NCBI RefSeq assembly: GCF_001580915.1
Contig: NZ_LHZQ01000222.1
Coordinates: forward strand, 186,001 to 250,000
DNA: 64,000 nucleotides
Reading direction: 5' to 3'
DNA from: Acetobacter tropicalis
GTDB taxonomy: Bacteria > Pseudomonadota > Alphaproteobacteria > Acetobacterales > Acetobacteraceae
The notes below the pieces were generated by a model that was not told the origin of the DNA, ran no database searches, and was given only the letters and a program-made list of their open reading frames with translations. This document shows positions 9,685 through 19,857 of this stretch, piece after piece (positions within the stretch are counted from its first letter, which is position 1; the number at the start of each line of letters is the position of its first letter). The position numbers and the translations under genes were made by a program.

Positions 9685-12093
9685 ATGCCATCATCCTCTT
9701 CCCGGTCCGGGTTGCTCCTGAACTTAACCATTACGATCTTTGTACTGCTGGGTCTGTATCTGGCGGGCGGCGGAGCGTGGCTGGCGGCTTTGGGTGGCTC
9801 CTGGTTTTATCTGTTGAGCGGCATTGTGCTGCTGATTACAGCCATCATGCTGCTCAAGCGCTGGCGCGAGGCGCTGTGGGTTTACGCGGCGCTGGTGTTT
9901 GCCACCCTCATCTGGTCTGTGGCGGAAGCCGGATTTGATTTCTGGGCGCTGGCACCGCGTGGAGACGTTATTCTGCCGCTGGGCCTGCTGCTTCTATTGC
10001 CGTTTGTCTCGCGTGAGCTGCTGCCAGCCAGCCCGGCAAACCGCGTGCCGCTGGCTGTGGGCATTGTGGCCGGTCTGGCCGTCTATGTTTATGCACTGAC
10101 GCAGGACCCGCAGGATCTGGCAGGCACTCTGCCAACAGTGGCACAGCAGGGGCCCGCCGTAACCCCGGGCGATGTGGCAGAAGCCCCGGCAGCGGATTGG
10201 CCCGCTTATGGCCGCACCCAGTTCGGCAACCGTTATTCCCCGCTCACACAGATTACGCCGGCCAACGTGAAGGATCTGAAGGTGGCGTGGGTGTTCCGCA
10301 CGCATGACCTCAAGACCCCGAATGACCCCGGCGAAATTACGGATGAAGTCACGCCCATCAAAATCAGGGATACGCTTTATCTGTGCTCTCCACATCAGAT
10401 CCTGTTTGCGTTGGACGCCGCAACCGGCAAGGAAAAGTGGAAATATGACCCGAAGCTGAAATACAACCCCAGCTTCCAGCACATGACCTGCCGTGGTGTT
10501 TCCTATGCCGAAGCGCACGAAGGGGATGTAACGGCTGATGGTTCTCCGGTGCCAACAGAATGTTCCCGCCGCGTCTTCCTGCCCACCAATGATGGTCGGC
10601 TGATTGCGCTGGATGCGGAAACGGGTGAAGCCTGCCACGGCTTTGGCACGGAGGGTACGGTTGATCTGACTGATGGCATGCCGATGCGTGAACTGGGCTT
10701 TTATGAACCCACATCTCCGCCGGTTGTCACCAGCAAGGTAGTTATTGTTTCCGGTGCGGTGACGGACAATTACTCAACGCATGAGCCCTCAGGCGTAACG
10801 CGGGCGTATGATCTGTATAGCGGGCGACTGGTGTGGGCCTTTGATGCAGGTAACCCCAACCCGAACGAACTGCCCTCTGACACGCACCATTACGTACCGA
10901 ACTCCCCCAATTCCTGGATCACGTCTGCTTATGATGCCAAACTGAACCTGATCTACATCCCCACAGGTGTTGCAACCCCAGATATCTGGGGTGGGCATCG
11001 CTCGGCAGATCAGGAACGTTATGCATCCGGTATTCTGGCCCTGAATGGGGATACGGGCGAGAAGGTCTGGTTCTATCAGACTGTGCATCATGACCTGTGG
11101 GATATGGATATCCCGTCTCAGCCCAGTCTGGTGGATATCCGTCAGAAAGACGGAACGGTTGTGCCTGCACTGTACGCGCCGGCTAAAACCGGCAACATTT
11201 TTGTGCTGGACCGCCGTAACGGAAACCTGATTGTGCCGGCTCCGGAAACACCCGTGCCGCAGGGAGCTGCACCAGGCGACCATCTGGCAGCCACACAGCC
11301 GTTCTCTCAGTTGACGTTCCGGCCCAAGAAGAACCTGACCGATGCAGACATGTGGGGCGGCACGATGCTGGACCAGATGGTCTGCCGTATCATGTTCAAG
11401 CGGATGCGTTATGAAGGGCCGTTCACCCCGCCATCTTTGCAGGGCACGTTGGTGTTCCCCGGCAACCTCGGCATGTTTGAATGGGGCGGTCTGGCCGTTG
11501 ACCCTGTGCGTCAGGTGGCATTTGCCAACCCCATCGCCATTCCGTTTGTATCCAAGCTGATTCCGCGTGGACCGGGTAACCCGGCGCAGCCTGATCCGCA
11601 TGGTGGGGCTTCCGGCTCAGAAAGTGGGCTCCAGCCGCAATATGGCACGCCTTATGGCGTGGACCTGCACGCATTCCTCTCCCCGCTGGGCATTCCGTGC
11701 AAACAGCCGGGTTGGGGTTACGTGGCTGGGATTGATCTGAAGACCAACAAGATCATGTGGATGCACCGGAACGGCACCGTGCGCGACAGCTCTCCGCTGC
11801 CGCTGCCCTTCAAGGTGGGTATCCCCTCCCTTGGTGGACCGCTGACAACCGGGGGTGGCGTGGCGTTCCTGACATCCACGGCGGATTATTACATCCGCGC
11901 GTATGACGTCACGACCGGCAAGCAGCTCTGGCAGGACCGTCTGCCCGCCGGTGGTCAGTCTACGCCCATGACGTATGAAGCCAATGGCCGCCAGTTTGTG
12001 GTCACGGCTGATGGTGGCCACGGTTCCTTTGGCACCAAGCTGGGCGACTATATTGTGGCCTACGCACTGCCGGATGCATCAGCCAAGCAGTAA
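9685..12093 (+). CDS. gcd: Membrane-bound PQQ-dependent glucose dehydrogenase
   Basis: Oxidises D-glucose to gluconolactone on the periplasmic face and passes electrons to ubiquinone. The first ~140 residues form about five membrane helices. Then comes an eight-bladed PQQ propeller opening with DWPAYGRTQFGNRYSPL, with docking motifs such as FALDAATGKEKW and HHDLWDMDIPSQPSL; the last includes the catalytic-site aspartate region. The C-terminus has QLWQDRLPAGGQSTPMTY and GHGSFGTKLGD, typical of Gcd. The length of ~800 residues matches the family. The start is uncertain: ATG 9685 is chosen over TTG 9676, and neither has a clear Shine-Dalgarno. This enzyme is a hallmark of acetic acid bacteria. 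Confidence 0.95.
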   Translation: MPSSSSRSGLLLNLTITIFVLLGLYLAGGGAWLAALGGSWFYLLSGIVLLITAIMLLKRWREALWVYAALVFATLIWSVAEAGFDFWALAPRGDVILPLGLLLLLPFVSRELLPASPANRVPLAVGIVAGLAVYVYALTQDPQDLAGTLPTVAQQGPAVTPGDVAEAPAADWPAYGRTQFGNRYSPLTQITPANVKDLKVAWVFRTHDLKTPNDPGEITDEVTPIKIRDTLYLCSPHQILFALDAATGKEKWKYDPKLKYNPSFQHMTCRGVSYAEAHEGDVTADGSPVPTECSRRVFLPTNDGRLIALDAETGEACHGFGTEGTVDLTDGMPMRELGFYEPTSPPVVTSKVVIVSGAVTDNYSTHEPSGVTRAYDLYSGRLVWAFDAGNPNPNELPSDTHHYVPNSPNSWITSAYDAKLNLIYIPTGVATPDIWGGHRSADQERYASGILALNGDTGEKVWFYQTVHHDLWDMDIPSQPSLVDIRQKDGTVVPALYAPAKTGNIFVLDRRNGNLIVPAPETPVPQGAAPGDHLAATQPFSQLTFRPKKNLTDADMWGGTMLDQMVCRIMFKRMRYEGPFTPPSLQGTLVFPGNLGMFEWGGLAVDPVRQVAFANPIAIPFVSKLIPRGPGNPAQPDPHGGASGSESGLQPQYGTPYGVDLHAFLSPLGIPCKQPGWGYVAGIDLKTNKIMWMHRNGTVRDSSPLPLPFKVGIPSLGGPLTTGGGVAFLTSTADYYIRAYDVTTGKQLWQDRLPAGGQSTPMTYEANGRQFVVTADGGHGSFGTKLGDYIVAYALPDASAKQ

Positions 12094-12120
12094 GCCGCAT
12101 TACGTCACGTAACGGCGCAA

Positions 12121-12156
12121 AAGGGGCGAGCAGGGCAACCTGTTCGCCCTTTTTTA
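12121..12156 (+). terminator. Rho-independent terminator of gcd
   Basis: GGGCGAGCAGG and CCTGTTCGCCC form an 11-bp stem (one G-U pair) with a GCAA loop, followed by a run of T residues to 12156, about 30 bp after the gcd stop. Confidence 0.92.
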
Positions 12157-12340
12157 TTCGGAGGGCAGCGTGCTTCAACATCCCCAGATTGACCGGACCG
12201 AGTTTTTAGACAGCCCCCACAAGGCAGGATAAAGCGCACAGGTAGAGATCGACGTCTTTCGGGTTGCAGATGGATGCAAGCCTTCATGGCGCTCATGAAG
12301 AACCGGATCTGATTATGTGTTCAGGAAACAGGGGCAGAAT

Positions 12341-13198
12341 ATGTATGGAGTGCTTGGTGCAACAGGGCATGTCGGCCGCGCTGTTGCCAATACCCTGCTT
12401 GCGGCGGGGCAGCCCGTGACAGTTGTGACGCGCAACCCGCAAAAAGCGCAGGCATGGCGGCAGAAGGGAGCCTCTGCTGCTGTTGCGGATGTTCTGGACA
12501 CGCCCGCTCTGGCGGCTGTTTTCAAGACTGTCACGCGCGTTTTTCTGCTGAATCCGCCAGCAAATGTTGCGGGTGATACGGATACGGAGGAACGCCGTTC
12601 TGTGCAGTCTATTCTTGCTGCGCTTGAGGGCGTATCCCTTGAAAAAATCGTCTTGCAGTCCACCTATGGCGCGCAGCCAGGTCCGCACTGCGGAGACCTT
12701 GGGGTGCTGCATGAGTTTGAGGAAGGAGCCCTCGCCCTCGGTGCACCTTTATGCTGTGTGCGAGCCGCATATTACATGAGCAACTGGGTTCCTCTGGCAA
12801 AACAGGCGAAGGAAACGGGGGTGCTTTCCACGCTGTTGCCGGTTGATCAGAAGGTACCAATGGTTGCGCCTGACGATGTGGGTGTGTTGGGTGCGCAGCT
12901 GCTTATGTCTCCTGTTGAGGAAACGGGTCTTTATGCGTGCGAAGGCCCGCATACCTATTCGCCGCGTGATGTTGCTGCGGCGTTCACCCAGGTTTTCGGC
13001 CGGGCGATACAGGCTACTTCCGTCCCGAAGGCAGATTGGCTGGCGTACTATCAGCAGCACGGATTTTCCCAACAGGCAGCCAGATCATACGCGCATATGA
13101 CGGAGCTGTTTCTGGAGCAGCCGTATGACCACTCTGCTCCGCTCCATAAGGGCCCAACAGACCTTGAAGCCTATTTTCGGAGCGTATTTACGGGCTGA
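12341..13198 (+). CDS. NmrA-like NAD(P)-binding protein
   Basis: The Rossmann nucleotide site is at the very N-terminus: GVLGATGHVGRAVA (GxxGxxG), followed by VVTRNP after strand 2, typical of atypical SDR / NmrA-HSCARG proteins. No clear YxxxK catalytic pair is visible, as expected for NmrA-type redox sensors or quinone reductases. The start at ATG 12341 is preferred because AGGGGC lies 6 nt upstream and the Rossmann strand begins at once; an upstream ATG at 12317 is possible. Substrate unknown. It stands alone between gcd and the ABC-F gene. Confidence 0.82.
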   Translation: MYGVLGATGHVGRAVANTLLAAGQPVTVVTRNPQKAQAWRQKGASAAVADVLDTPALAAVFKTVTRVFLLNPPANVAGDTDTEERRSVQSILAALEGVSLEKIVLQSTYGAQPGPHCGDLGVLHEFEEGALALGAPLCCVRAAYYMSNWVPLAKQAKETGVLSTLLPVDQKVPMVAPDDVGVLGAQLLMSPVEETGLYACEGPHTYSPRDVAAAFTQVFGRAIQATSVPKADWLAYYQQHGFSQQAARSYAHMTELFLEQPYDHSAPLHKGPTDLEAYFRSVFTG

Positions 13199-13261
13199 TG
13201 CGGTTTACCTTTCGCGCCGGTTAGGGGTAAGTGCGCGGAACGATCCAGCCACGAGGACCCG

Positions 13262-14884
13262 ATGATCCGTCTCGACACCATCAGCAAGCATAACGGCCAG
13301 CGCCTGATTTTCATTGAAGCCTCGGCTGCCTTGCAGAAAGGTGAGAAAGTCGGTCTGGTCGGGCCAAACGGGGCGGGGAAATCCACGCTGTTCCGTATGA
13401 TCACCAAGCAGGATGAGCCCGATGAAGGGCAGGTGCTGATTGATCGCGGTGTGAGTATCGGCTTTTTCAGTCAGGATGTTGGGGAAATGGCCGGGCGCAC
13501 CGCTGTTGCGGAAGTGATGGCCGGTGCAGGCCCCATAGCAGAGGTTGCCGCAGAACTGGCTGAACTGGAAACGGCCATGGCGGACCCGGAGCAGTTTGAT
13601 CAGCTTGATAGTATTATTGAACGCTTTGGTGAGGTTCAGGCCCGCTTTGAAGATCTGGGCGGCTACGCGCTGGAAGGCAAGGCGCGTGAAGTGTTGCATG
13701 GCCTTGGTTTCAGTCAGGAAATGATGGACGGCGATGTGGGCGCTCTTTCCGGCGGGTGGAAAATGCGCGTAGCACTGGGCCGTATTCTGCTCATGCGCCC
13801 TGACGTGATGCTGCTGGACGAACCAAGCAACCATCTGGACCTTGAAAGCCTGATCTGGCTTGAGCAGTTTCTGGCGGGTTACGATGGCGCGCTGCTCATG
13901 ACATCGCATGACCGTGCGTTCATGAACCGTATCATCAACAAGGTGATTGAAATTGATGGCGGAAACCTGAACAGCTTCTCTGGTGATTACGAGTTTTATG
14001 AACAGCAACGCGCCCTGAACGAGAAGCAGCAGCAGGCGCAGTTTGAGCGCCAGCAGGCCATGCTGGCCAAGGAAGTCAGCTTTATTGAGCGTTTCAAGGC
14101 GCGGGCCTCGCACGCTGCGCAGGTGCAGAGCCGCGTGAAAAAGCTGGAAAAAATTGACCGGGTGGAGCCGCCAAAACGGCGTCAGACCCTCAGCTTCGAG
14201 TTTCCGCCTGCGCCACGCTCAGGGGATATCGTGGCCAATTTCCAGGGCGTGGATAAAAGCTATGGCAGCCGGGTTATTTATAAAGGGCTTGATCTGCTTA
14301 TCCGCCGGGGTGAGCGCTGCTGTATTCTGGGGGTGAACGGGGCTGGTAAATCCACGCTGCTGAAGCTGGTGGCGGGCACCACCGAGCCTGATGCAGGCGC
14401 GGTAACCATCGGCAGTAACGTGAAAATGGGGTATTTTGCCCAGCACGCCATGGATCTTCTGGATGGAGATCTGACAATTTTTGAAACGCTGGAACGGGCC
14501 TTTCCTCTGGCCAATCAGGGCTCGTTGCGTGCTCTGGCCGGAGGCTTCGGCTTCTCTGGTGATGAGATTGAAAAATATTGTCGTGTGCTGTCAGGCGGTG
14601 AAAAGGCCCGACTGGTCATGGCCCTGATGCTGTATGATCCGCCAAACTTTCTGGTGCTGGATGAGCCCACCAACCATCTGGACATGGCAACCAAGGAAAT
14701 GCTGATTACCGCGCTTGGTAATTATGAAGGTACCATGCTGTTTGTTTCCCATGACCGGCATTTTCTGGCGGCCCTCTCCAATCGGGTTCTGGAAATCACG
14801 CCGGAGGGTATTCACCAGTATGGTGGTGGCTACACGGAGTATGTGGCACGCACCGGGCAGGAAGCCCCCGGCCTGCACGCCTGA
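13262..14884 (+). CDS. ABC-F family ATPase
   Basis: The 540-residue protein has two ABC nucleotide-binding domains and no membrane segments. Walker A sites are GPNGAGKST (~36) and GVNGAGKST (~360). Signature motifs are LSGGWKMRV and LSGGEKARLV, and the Walker B sequences are LLDEPSNHLD and VLDEPTNHLD. The charged, glutamine-rich linker between them (about residues 245-315) is the P-site tRNA interaction motif region of ABC-F proteins. Such proteins act on stalled or initiating ribosomes, not in transport. It falls in the YheS/YbiT/Uup range; the subgroup cannot be set by eye. Confidence 0.93.
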   Translation: MIRLDTISKHNGQRLIFIEASAALQKGEKVGLVGPNGAGKSTLFRMITKQDEPDEGQVLIDRGVSIGFFSQDVGEMAGRTAVAEVMAGAGPIAEVAAELAELETAMADPEQFDQLDSIIERFGEVQARFEDLGGYALEGKAREVLHGLGFSQEMMDGDVGALSGGWKMRVALGRILLMRPDVMLLDEPSNHLDLESLIWLEQFLAGYDGALLMTSHDRAFMNRIINKVIEIDGGNLNSFSGDYEFYEQQRALNEKQQQAQFERQQAMLAKEVSFIERFKARASHAAQVQSRVKKLEKIDRVEPPKRRQTLSFEFPPAPRSGDIVANFQGVDKSYGSRVIYKGLDLLIRRGERCCILGVNGAGKSTLLKLVAGTTEPDAGAVTIGSNVKMGYFAQHAMDLLDGDLTIFETLERAFPLANQGSLRALAGGFGFSGDEIEKYCRVLSGGEKARLVMALMLYDPPNFLVLDEPTNHLDMATKEMLITALGNYEGTMLFVSHDRHFLAALSNRVLEITPEGIHQYGGGYTEYVARTGQEAPGLHA

Positions 14885-14939
14885 GGGAGCGTGATATCTT
14901 TTCTTGCTTCTGCAGCAGGGAAAGGTGATCCTCAGCACA

Positions 14940-15206
14940 ATGTGGAACGAGCCCTATCTTGAAACCTGTTGCCGCTCTGCCCTGCATCGGCTGTGTCTGG
15001 CCGGATCAGTGGGGCGCCCGACAGGGCTGCGGGATGATCCGTGCCTGAAGCGCATGACGGAGATGGGCTTTGTGCACCAGACTCCAGAAGGCCGCTTTTT
15101 TGTGACGGATGAAGGTGCCGCCCGCCATACCCGCGAAGTGCTGAAAATTGCGCAGGCGCTTCCTCATCACCACGGTACCCGCAAAGCCACGCCTTCAGAA
15201 CGATGA
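14940..15206 (+). CDS. Small hypothetical protein coupled to S24-like regulator
   Basis: About 88 residues from ATG 14940 (a TTG at 14904 would add 12). Not recognised as a named family. The segment reading CLKRMTEMGFVHQTPEGRFFVTDEG resembles the wing of a winged-helix domain: helix, then a GxxxxxxGRFxxTxxG hairpin as in MarR/PadR-like folds. That resemblance is by eye only. Its stop overlaps the start of the regulator downstream (ATGA at 15203-15206), so the two are co-translated and may work together. Confidence 0.7.
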   Translation: MWNEPYLETCCRSALHRLCLAGSVGRPTGLRDDPCLKRMTEMGFVHQTPEGRFFVTDEGAARHTREVLKIAQALPHHHGTRKATPSER

Positions 15207-15979
15207 TTCGCCCCGAAGATGTGTGGCAGGCGCTGGATTCTCTGGCGCTGGAACAAGGGCTTACGCCCTCCGGCCTTGCACGTGCCGCCGGATTGGATGC
15301 CACAACCTTTAATCCGTCACGTCGGGTTGGGGCCAATGGGGCAGTGCGCTGGCCCGCGATGAACAGTCTGCTCAGGGCGCTTGCCGTGCTGCGTGTTTCA
15401 CTCAGCACATTCGGGCAGCAGCTGGAACGGGGCGAAGGTTCGGCGGATCAACGCCAAACGGTTCATCGCATGCGGAGTCTGCCCCTGTCTCGCTTGAAAG
15501 GGGCCGGGCTTTTCAATGAAGCGGGTCATCCTGCCGGGCTGGAGTGGGAAGATATCACTCTGCCGGGTGCAGCTCCCTTGGGCGCGTATGCGGTGCGGAT
15601 TGATACAGACCGCATGGAGCCCATTTTGCGCGAAGGCAGTTCTCTTGTCGTGATGCCTGACCTACCACCCCGATGGTCTGATCGCGTTCTGATGGTTCGG
15701 TCAGATGCGGAACCGGTGGTCGGTATATGGGATGGACTGTTCCCTCCCGGTATTACGCCCTTCGGTGAGGATGGGCCGTTTTCTTCCTCGATTGCTGTTC
15801 AGGAGGTGGCTTCCAGATGGTCAGGCGAGGAGGGAGTTAGAGATGATGTGCCTTTGTCTTTCGGCTCGGAGGGCGGTTCAGAGGTGGGGGCAGGGGACGC
15901 TCAAAACCCAAACCGCGTGCTGGTGCCCGACCATGCGGAGGGAGTATGGGTGCAGCGTATTATCATGGTGACGGTATAG
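15203..15979 (+). CDS. Helix-turn-helix regulator with degenerate S24 peptidase domain
   Basis: 258 residues. The N-terminus (about 18-40, GLTPSGLARAAGLDATTF) is a lambda-repressor-type helix-turn-helix. From about residue 125 the protein follows the S24/LexA fold (YAVRIDTDRMEPILREG). The position normally held by the nucleophilic serine in the GDSMEP motif is Arg137, and no obvious catalytic lysine follows. This suggests a non-cleavable repressor that keeps the domain for dimerisation or ligand sensing. An Asp/Glu/Gly/Ser-rich segment near 205-240 looks like an insertion. Coupled by ATGA to the small gene upstream. Targets unknown. Confidence 0.8.
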   Translation: MIRPEDVWQALDSLALEQGLTPSGLARAAGLDATTFNPSRRVGANGAVRWPAMNSLLRALAVLRVSLSTFGQQLERGEGSADQRQTVHRMRSLPLSRLKGAGLFNEAGHPAGLEWEDITLPGAAPLGAYAVRIDTDRMEPILREGSSLVVMPDLPPRWSDRVLMVRSDAEPVVGIWDGLFPPGITPFGEDGPFSSSIAVQEVASRWSGEEGVRDDVPLSFGSEGGSEVGAGDAQNPNRVLVPDHAEGVWVQRIIMVTV

Positions 15980-16107
15980 CGTAGCCCCACTTGTGGACGC
16001 TGGAAGCACGAGCCTCTGCTGGTGTGCTGAAAAATTTACAGCAAAACAGGGGCTGGGCCGCGTGGAACTGGCTGACTTTTGTCTCCGTATCGCTTAAAGG
16101 GGGCATC

Positions 16108-17913
16108 ATGACCGACACACCTCTTTCGCTCATCCGCAATTTCTCGATCATCGCTCATATTGATCATGGGAAATCGACTCTGGCTGACCGCCTGATTCAG
16201 GCTTGTGGAGCGCTGACCGCCCGCGAGATGACCAATCAGGTGCTCGACAACATGGATCTGGAGCGCGAGCGCGGGATCACCATCAAGGCGCAGACCGTAA
16301 GGCTGACCTATCCGGCCAAGGATGGGAAAACCTACGTGCTGAACCTGATGGACACGCCCGGACACGTGGACTTCGCGTATGAAGTCAGCCGGTCTCTGGC
16401 CGCGTGTGAAGGCTCCCTGCTGGTGGTTGATGCCTCACAGGGCGTAGAGGCGCAGACACTGGCCAACGTGTATCAGGCCATTGACGCCAATCATGAAATT
16501 GTGCCGGTGCTGAACAAGGTGGATCTGCCTGCAGCAGAACCGGAACGGGTGAAGGCGCAGATTGAAGAAGTAATCGGCATTCCGGCTGATGACGCTGTGG
16601 AAATTTCAGCCAAGACCGGCCTGAATATTGAAGGCGTGCTGGAAGCCGTTGTCACCCGCCTGCCGCCGCCCACGGGCGATGCTGAAAAGCCGCTTCAGGC
16701 CATGCTGGTGGATAGCTGGTATGACCCGTATCTGGGCGTGATCGTGCTTGTCCGTGTCAAGGAAGGTCGCCTGCAGAAGGGCATGAAGATGCGCATGATG
16801 TCCAGCGGGGCTGTGCATCAGATTGATCAGGTGGGTGTGTTCGCCCCGCGCATGATGGCAGTGGAAAGCCTTGGTCCGGGCGAGATGGGTTATATCAACG
16901 CCGCCATCAAGACCGTGGCCGACTGTAACGTGGGTGACACCATTACGGATGATCGTCGCCCGGCAGCAACTGCTCTGACAGGCTTCAAGCCCTCCATTCC
17001 GGTGGTCTGGTGTGGTCTGTTCCCCATTGTGGCGGATGATTTTGAAAAGCTGCGGGACAGCCTTTCCAAACTGCGCCTGAATGATGCCTCCTTCCATTAT
17101 GAGGCAGAGACATCAGCGGCGCTGGGTTTTGGCTTCCGCTGCGGCTTCCTTGGCCTGCTGCATCTGGAAATCATTCAGGAGCGGCTTTCTCGCGAGTTCG
17201 ATCTGGATCTGATCGCTACGGCACCGTCCGTCGTGTATCACATCACTCTTACCAACGGGCAGCAGGAAGAACTGCACAACCCGGCGGATATGCCTGATCT
17301 GTCCCTGATTGAGCGGATTGATGAACCGTGGATCAAGGCGACCATCATGGTGCCGGATGAATATCTGGGCGCGGTGCTGACATTGTGTACAGAACGCCGT
17401 GGTGTGCAGGTGGACCTCACGTATGTGGGCAACCGGGCTATGGCGGTTTATCGCCTGCCGCTGAACGAAGTGGTGTTCGATTTTTATGACCGCCTGAAGT
17501 CTCTGACGCGCGGTTACGCCAGCTTTGATTACCAGATGGATGGGTATGAGGAGAGCGATCTGGTGCGCATCTCCATTCTGGTGAATCAGGAGCCCGTTGA
17601 TGCTCTTTCCTTCATTGCGCATCGGTCTGCCGCAGAAACCCGTGGCCGCGCTATCTGTGCCCGCCTGAAAGACTTGATCCCCCGCCAGTTGTTCAAGATC
17701 GCCATTCAGGCGGCTATTGGCAGCAAGGTGATTGCGCGTGAAACCATCGGCGCACTTTCCAAGGATGTGACGGCCAAATGTTATGGCGGTGATATCTCCC
17801 GTAAGCGCAAGCTGCTGGAAAAACAGAAGGAAGGGAAAAAGCGCATGCGGCAGTTTGGTAAAGTGGAAATCCCGCAAAGCGCTTTCCTTGCCGCACTTAA
17901 GATGGATGGCTAA
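16108..17913 (+). CDS. lepA: Elongation factor 4 (LepA)
   Basis: The ribosome-associated GTPase of 601 residues has the EF-G-like G domain ([29 protein letters not shown]), domains II, III and V, and the LepA-specific C-terminus with the [21 protein letters not shown] motif region. It promotes back-translocation or late initiation steps. The frame stays open upstream to 15991, but ATG 16108 is the proper start: GGGGG lies 4 nt before it and the G domain begins 10 residues in. Confidence 0.97.
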   Translation: MTDTPLSLIRNFSIIAHIDHGKSTLADRLIQACGALTAREMTNQVLDNMDLERERGITIKAQTVRLTYPAKDGKTYVLNLMDTPGHVDFAYEVSRSLAACEGSLLVVDASQGVEAQTLANVYQAIDANHEIVPVLNKVDLPAAEPERVKAQIEEVIGIPADDAVEISAKTGLNIEGVLEAVVTRLPPPTGDAEKPLQAMLVDSWYDPYLGVIVLVRVKEGRLQKGMKMRMMSSGAVHQIDQVGVFAPRMMAVESLGPGEMGYINAAIKTVADCNVGDTITDDRRPAATALTGFKPSIPVVWCGLFPIVADDFEKLRDSLSKLRLNDASFHYEAETSAALGFGFRCGFLGLLHLEIIQERLSREFDLDLIATAPSVVYHITLTNGQQEELHNPADMPDLSLIERIDEPWIKATIMVPDEYLGAVLTLCTERRGVQVDLTYVGNRAMAVYRLPLNEVVFDFYDRLKSLTRGYASFDYQMDGYEESDLVRISILVNQEPVDALSFIAHRSAAETRGRAICARLKDLIPRQLFKIAIQAAIGSKVIARETIGALSKDVTAKCYGGDISRKRKLLEKQKEGKKRMRQFGKVEIPQSAFLAALKMDG

Positions 17914-17940
17914 GGGCGCTCTTTTGCCTTTCTCGTCAGG

Positions 17941-17976
17941 CCTTATGCAGAGGGGGAGAGCCTCTTCCGCATAAGG
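17941..17976 (+). terminator. Hairpin after lepA
   Basis: CCTTATGC (17941-17948) pairs with GCATAAGG (17969-17976), extended internally by AGAGG/CCTCT. No T-run follows, so it may be a Rho-type end, an mRNA-stabilising hairpin or part of the metX leader. It sits 28 bp after the lepA stop and 68 bp before metX. Confidence 0.45.
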
Positions 17977-18043
17977 CGTACTTGATCCGTCCTGTTTCCG
18001 AGCTTATGTCGGATGGCATTCTGCCGGAGTTGTTAACCCAGCC

Positions 18044-19219
18044 ATGAACAGCACAGCGCCTCTTGATGTTGGCGATCATCCTCACATCACCTTCCCGCAA
18101 GGGCTGGATCTTGAATGTGGGGTGCATCTCGCTCCGATTGATGTTGCTTACCGTACGTACGGCACCCTTTCAGAAAAGCGCGATAACGCCATCATGGTGT
18201 GTCATGCCTTTACGGCGGACCAGTATGTGGCGGAAACCCACCCGCTGACAGGCAAGCCTGGTTGGTGGACGCGCATGGTGGGGCCGGGGCTGCCGATTGA
18301 TACCAACCGCTTTTTTGTTATTTGCACCAACGTGCTGGGTGGCTGCATGGGCAGCACAGGGCCGCGGTCAGTGCGTTCGGATGAAAAAGGCGACGGCGTT
18401 GAGCGCTGGGGCACGGATTTTCCCCCCATCACCATTCGGGACATGGTGCGCGCGCAATATATGCTGGTGCGGCATCTGGGCATAGAACGTCTGTTTGCTG
18501 TGGTGGGCGGCTCCATGGGCGGCATGCAGGTGCTGGAATGGGCCGTGACCTATCCGCACATGATGCTGGCCGCGATGCCTATTGCGACGTCTCCGTTTCA
18601 TTCCGCACAGAATATTGCGTTCAATGAAGTGGGGCGGCAGTCCATTTTTGCTGATCCGGACTGGTATGGCGGGCGCTACTGGGAACATGGCGTGGTGCCC
18701 GCACGGGGCTTGGCCGTGGCCCGCATGATGGCGCACATTACCTATCTTTCAGAGGAAGCGTTGACCCGCAAGTTCGGTCGGCGGGTGCGCAAGGACCCTT
18801 CCAACGCGGAAGCGCCGGAGGCCTCCCTTTCCATGTTCAGTGATATCTTTGAGGTGGAATCTTACCTGCGCTATCAAGGGTCTGCCTTTGTGCGGCGGTT
18901 TGACGCCAATTCCTATCTCACCATCACGCGGGCCATGGACTGGTTTGATCTGGCCGCCGAACATGATGGGGAACTGCCCGCTGCTTTTGCAGGAACCCCG
19001 GTGCGGTTCTGTGTGGTGTCCTTCACGTCTGACTGGCTATTCCCGACCTCAAGCGCCCGCTATCTGGTGCGGGCTTTGAATCAGGCTGCCGCCAACGTTT
19101 CCTTTGTGGAAATCGACACAGACAAGGGGCACGATTCCTTTCTGCTGGATGAACCGGATTTTGACCGCACGGTACGCGGTTTTCTGTGTGGTGTTGCCGA
19201 ACATGCGGGACTGCGCTGA
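18044..19219 (+). CDS. metX: Homoserine O-acetyltransferase (or succinyltransferase)
   Basis: The 391-residue alpha/beta hydrolase-fold acyltransferase begins methionine synthesis by acylating homoserine. Motifs are [21 protein letters not shown] (oxyanion region), GGSMGGMQ (nucleophile elbow with the catalytic serine), TSDWLFP (acid) and [11 protein letters not shown] (catalytic histidine). Acyl donor preference (acetyl- versus succinyl-CoA) cannot be read safely from the family alone. It overlaps metW by one base (TGATG), the usual metX-metW arrangement. No SAM-II riboswitch was recognisable in the 130-bp leader. Confidence 0.94.
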   Translation: MNSTAPLDVGDHPHITFPQGLDLECGVHLAPIDVAYRTYGTLSEKRDNAIMVCHAFTADQYVAETHPLTGKPGWWTRMVGPGLPIDTNRFFVICTNVLGGCMGSTGPRSVRSDEKGDGVERWGTDFPPITIRDMVRAQYMLVRHLGIERLFAVVGGSMGGMQVLEWAVTYPHMMLAAMPIATSPFHSAQNIAFNEVGRQSIFADPDWYGGRYWEHGVVPARGLAVARMMAHITYLSEEALTRKFGRRVRKDPSNAEAPEASLSMFSDIFEVESYLRYQGSAFVRRFDANSYLTITRAMDWFDLAAEHDGELPAAFAGTPVRFCVVSFTSDWLFPTSSARYLVRALNQAAANVSFVEIDTDKGHDSFLLDEPDFDRTVRGFLCGVAEHAGLR

Positions 19220-19857
19220 TGCGTCTTGACCAACGGCTGATTGCCGAAATGATTGAACCGGGAACCCGTGTGCTGGATATTGGCAGCGGAGACGGTACGC
19301 TGATTGATCATCTGTTCCGGCTTCGGGGCTGTGATGCGCGTGGCATTGAAATTGACATGCGTGAGGTGACGCGTTCCGTGGCGCATGGATTACCCGTGGT
19401 GCACGGCGACGCCGACCACGATCTTGCGCATTATCCCGATGGTGGGTTTGACTATGTGGTGTTGCAGCGGACGTTGCAGGCTGTGGAGCGTCCGCGTGAG
19501 GTGCTGCGCCAGATGTTGCGCATTGGCCGACATGCTATTGTCTCCTTTCCCAATTTTGGCCATTGGCAACTGCGGCTGATGCTCTTGTTCAGCGGGCGTA
19601 TGCCCATGACAAGCGTGTGGCATACGCCTTGGTATGAGACACCGAACATTCACCCTTGTACCATTCGGGACTTTCTGACCCTGTGCCAGGAAGAGGGCTA
19701 TTGTGTTCAGCAATGGATGGCTGTGGATGAGGACGGGGAGCGCGCGCCATGGAGGCGCTCCATCCGACTGGCCAATCTGTTTGGTGAGCAGGCCTTGTTC
19801 CTGCTGGGGCGCAAAGAGGATTGTGAGCCGGAAAAACCAGCGCGCCGAAGGAAATAA
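19219..19857 (+). CDS. metW: Methionine biosynthesis protein MetW
   Basis: The 213-residue methyltransferase-like protein has motif I VLDIGSGDGTLIDHL near the N-terminus and the MetW-typical FPNFGHWQLR and WYETPNIHPCT segments. MetW is needed with MetX for homoserine acylation in several bacteria, and binds MetX rather than acting as a known methyltransferase. The start is the ATG inside the TGATG junction with metX, so it is translationally coupled. The open frame extends 33 bp further up, but that would overlap metX without a better site. Confidence 0.93.
   Translation: MRLDQRLIAEMIEPGTRVLDIGSGDGTLIDHLFRLRGCDARGIEIDMREVTRSVAHGLPVVHGDADHDLAHYPDGGFDYVVLQRTLQAVERPREVLRQMLRIGRHAIVSFPNFGHWQLRLMLLFSGRMPMTSVWHTPWYETPNIHPCTIRDFLTLCQEEGYCVQQWMAVDEDGERAPWRRSIRLANLFGEQALFLLGRKEDCEPEKPARRRK

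Noticed and set aside
17914-18043. SAM-II riboswitch before metX
   Set aside because: Searched for the conserved pseudoknot segments; only a simple hairpin at 17941-17976 was found.
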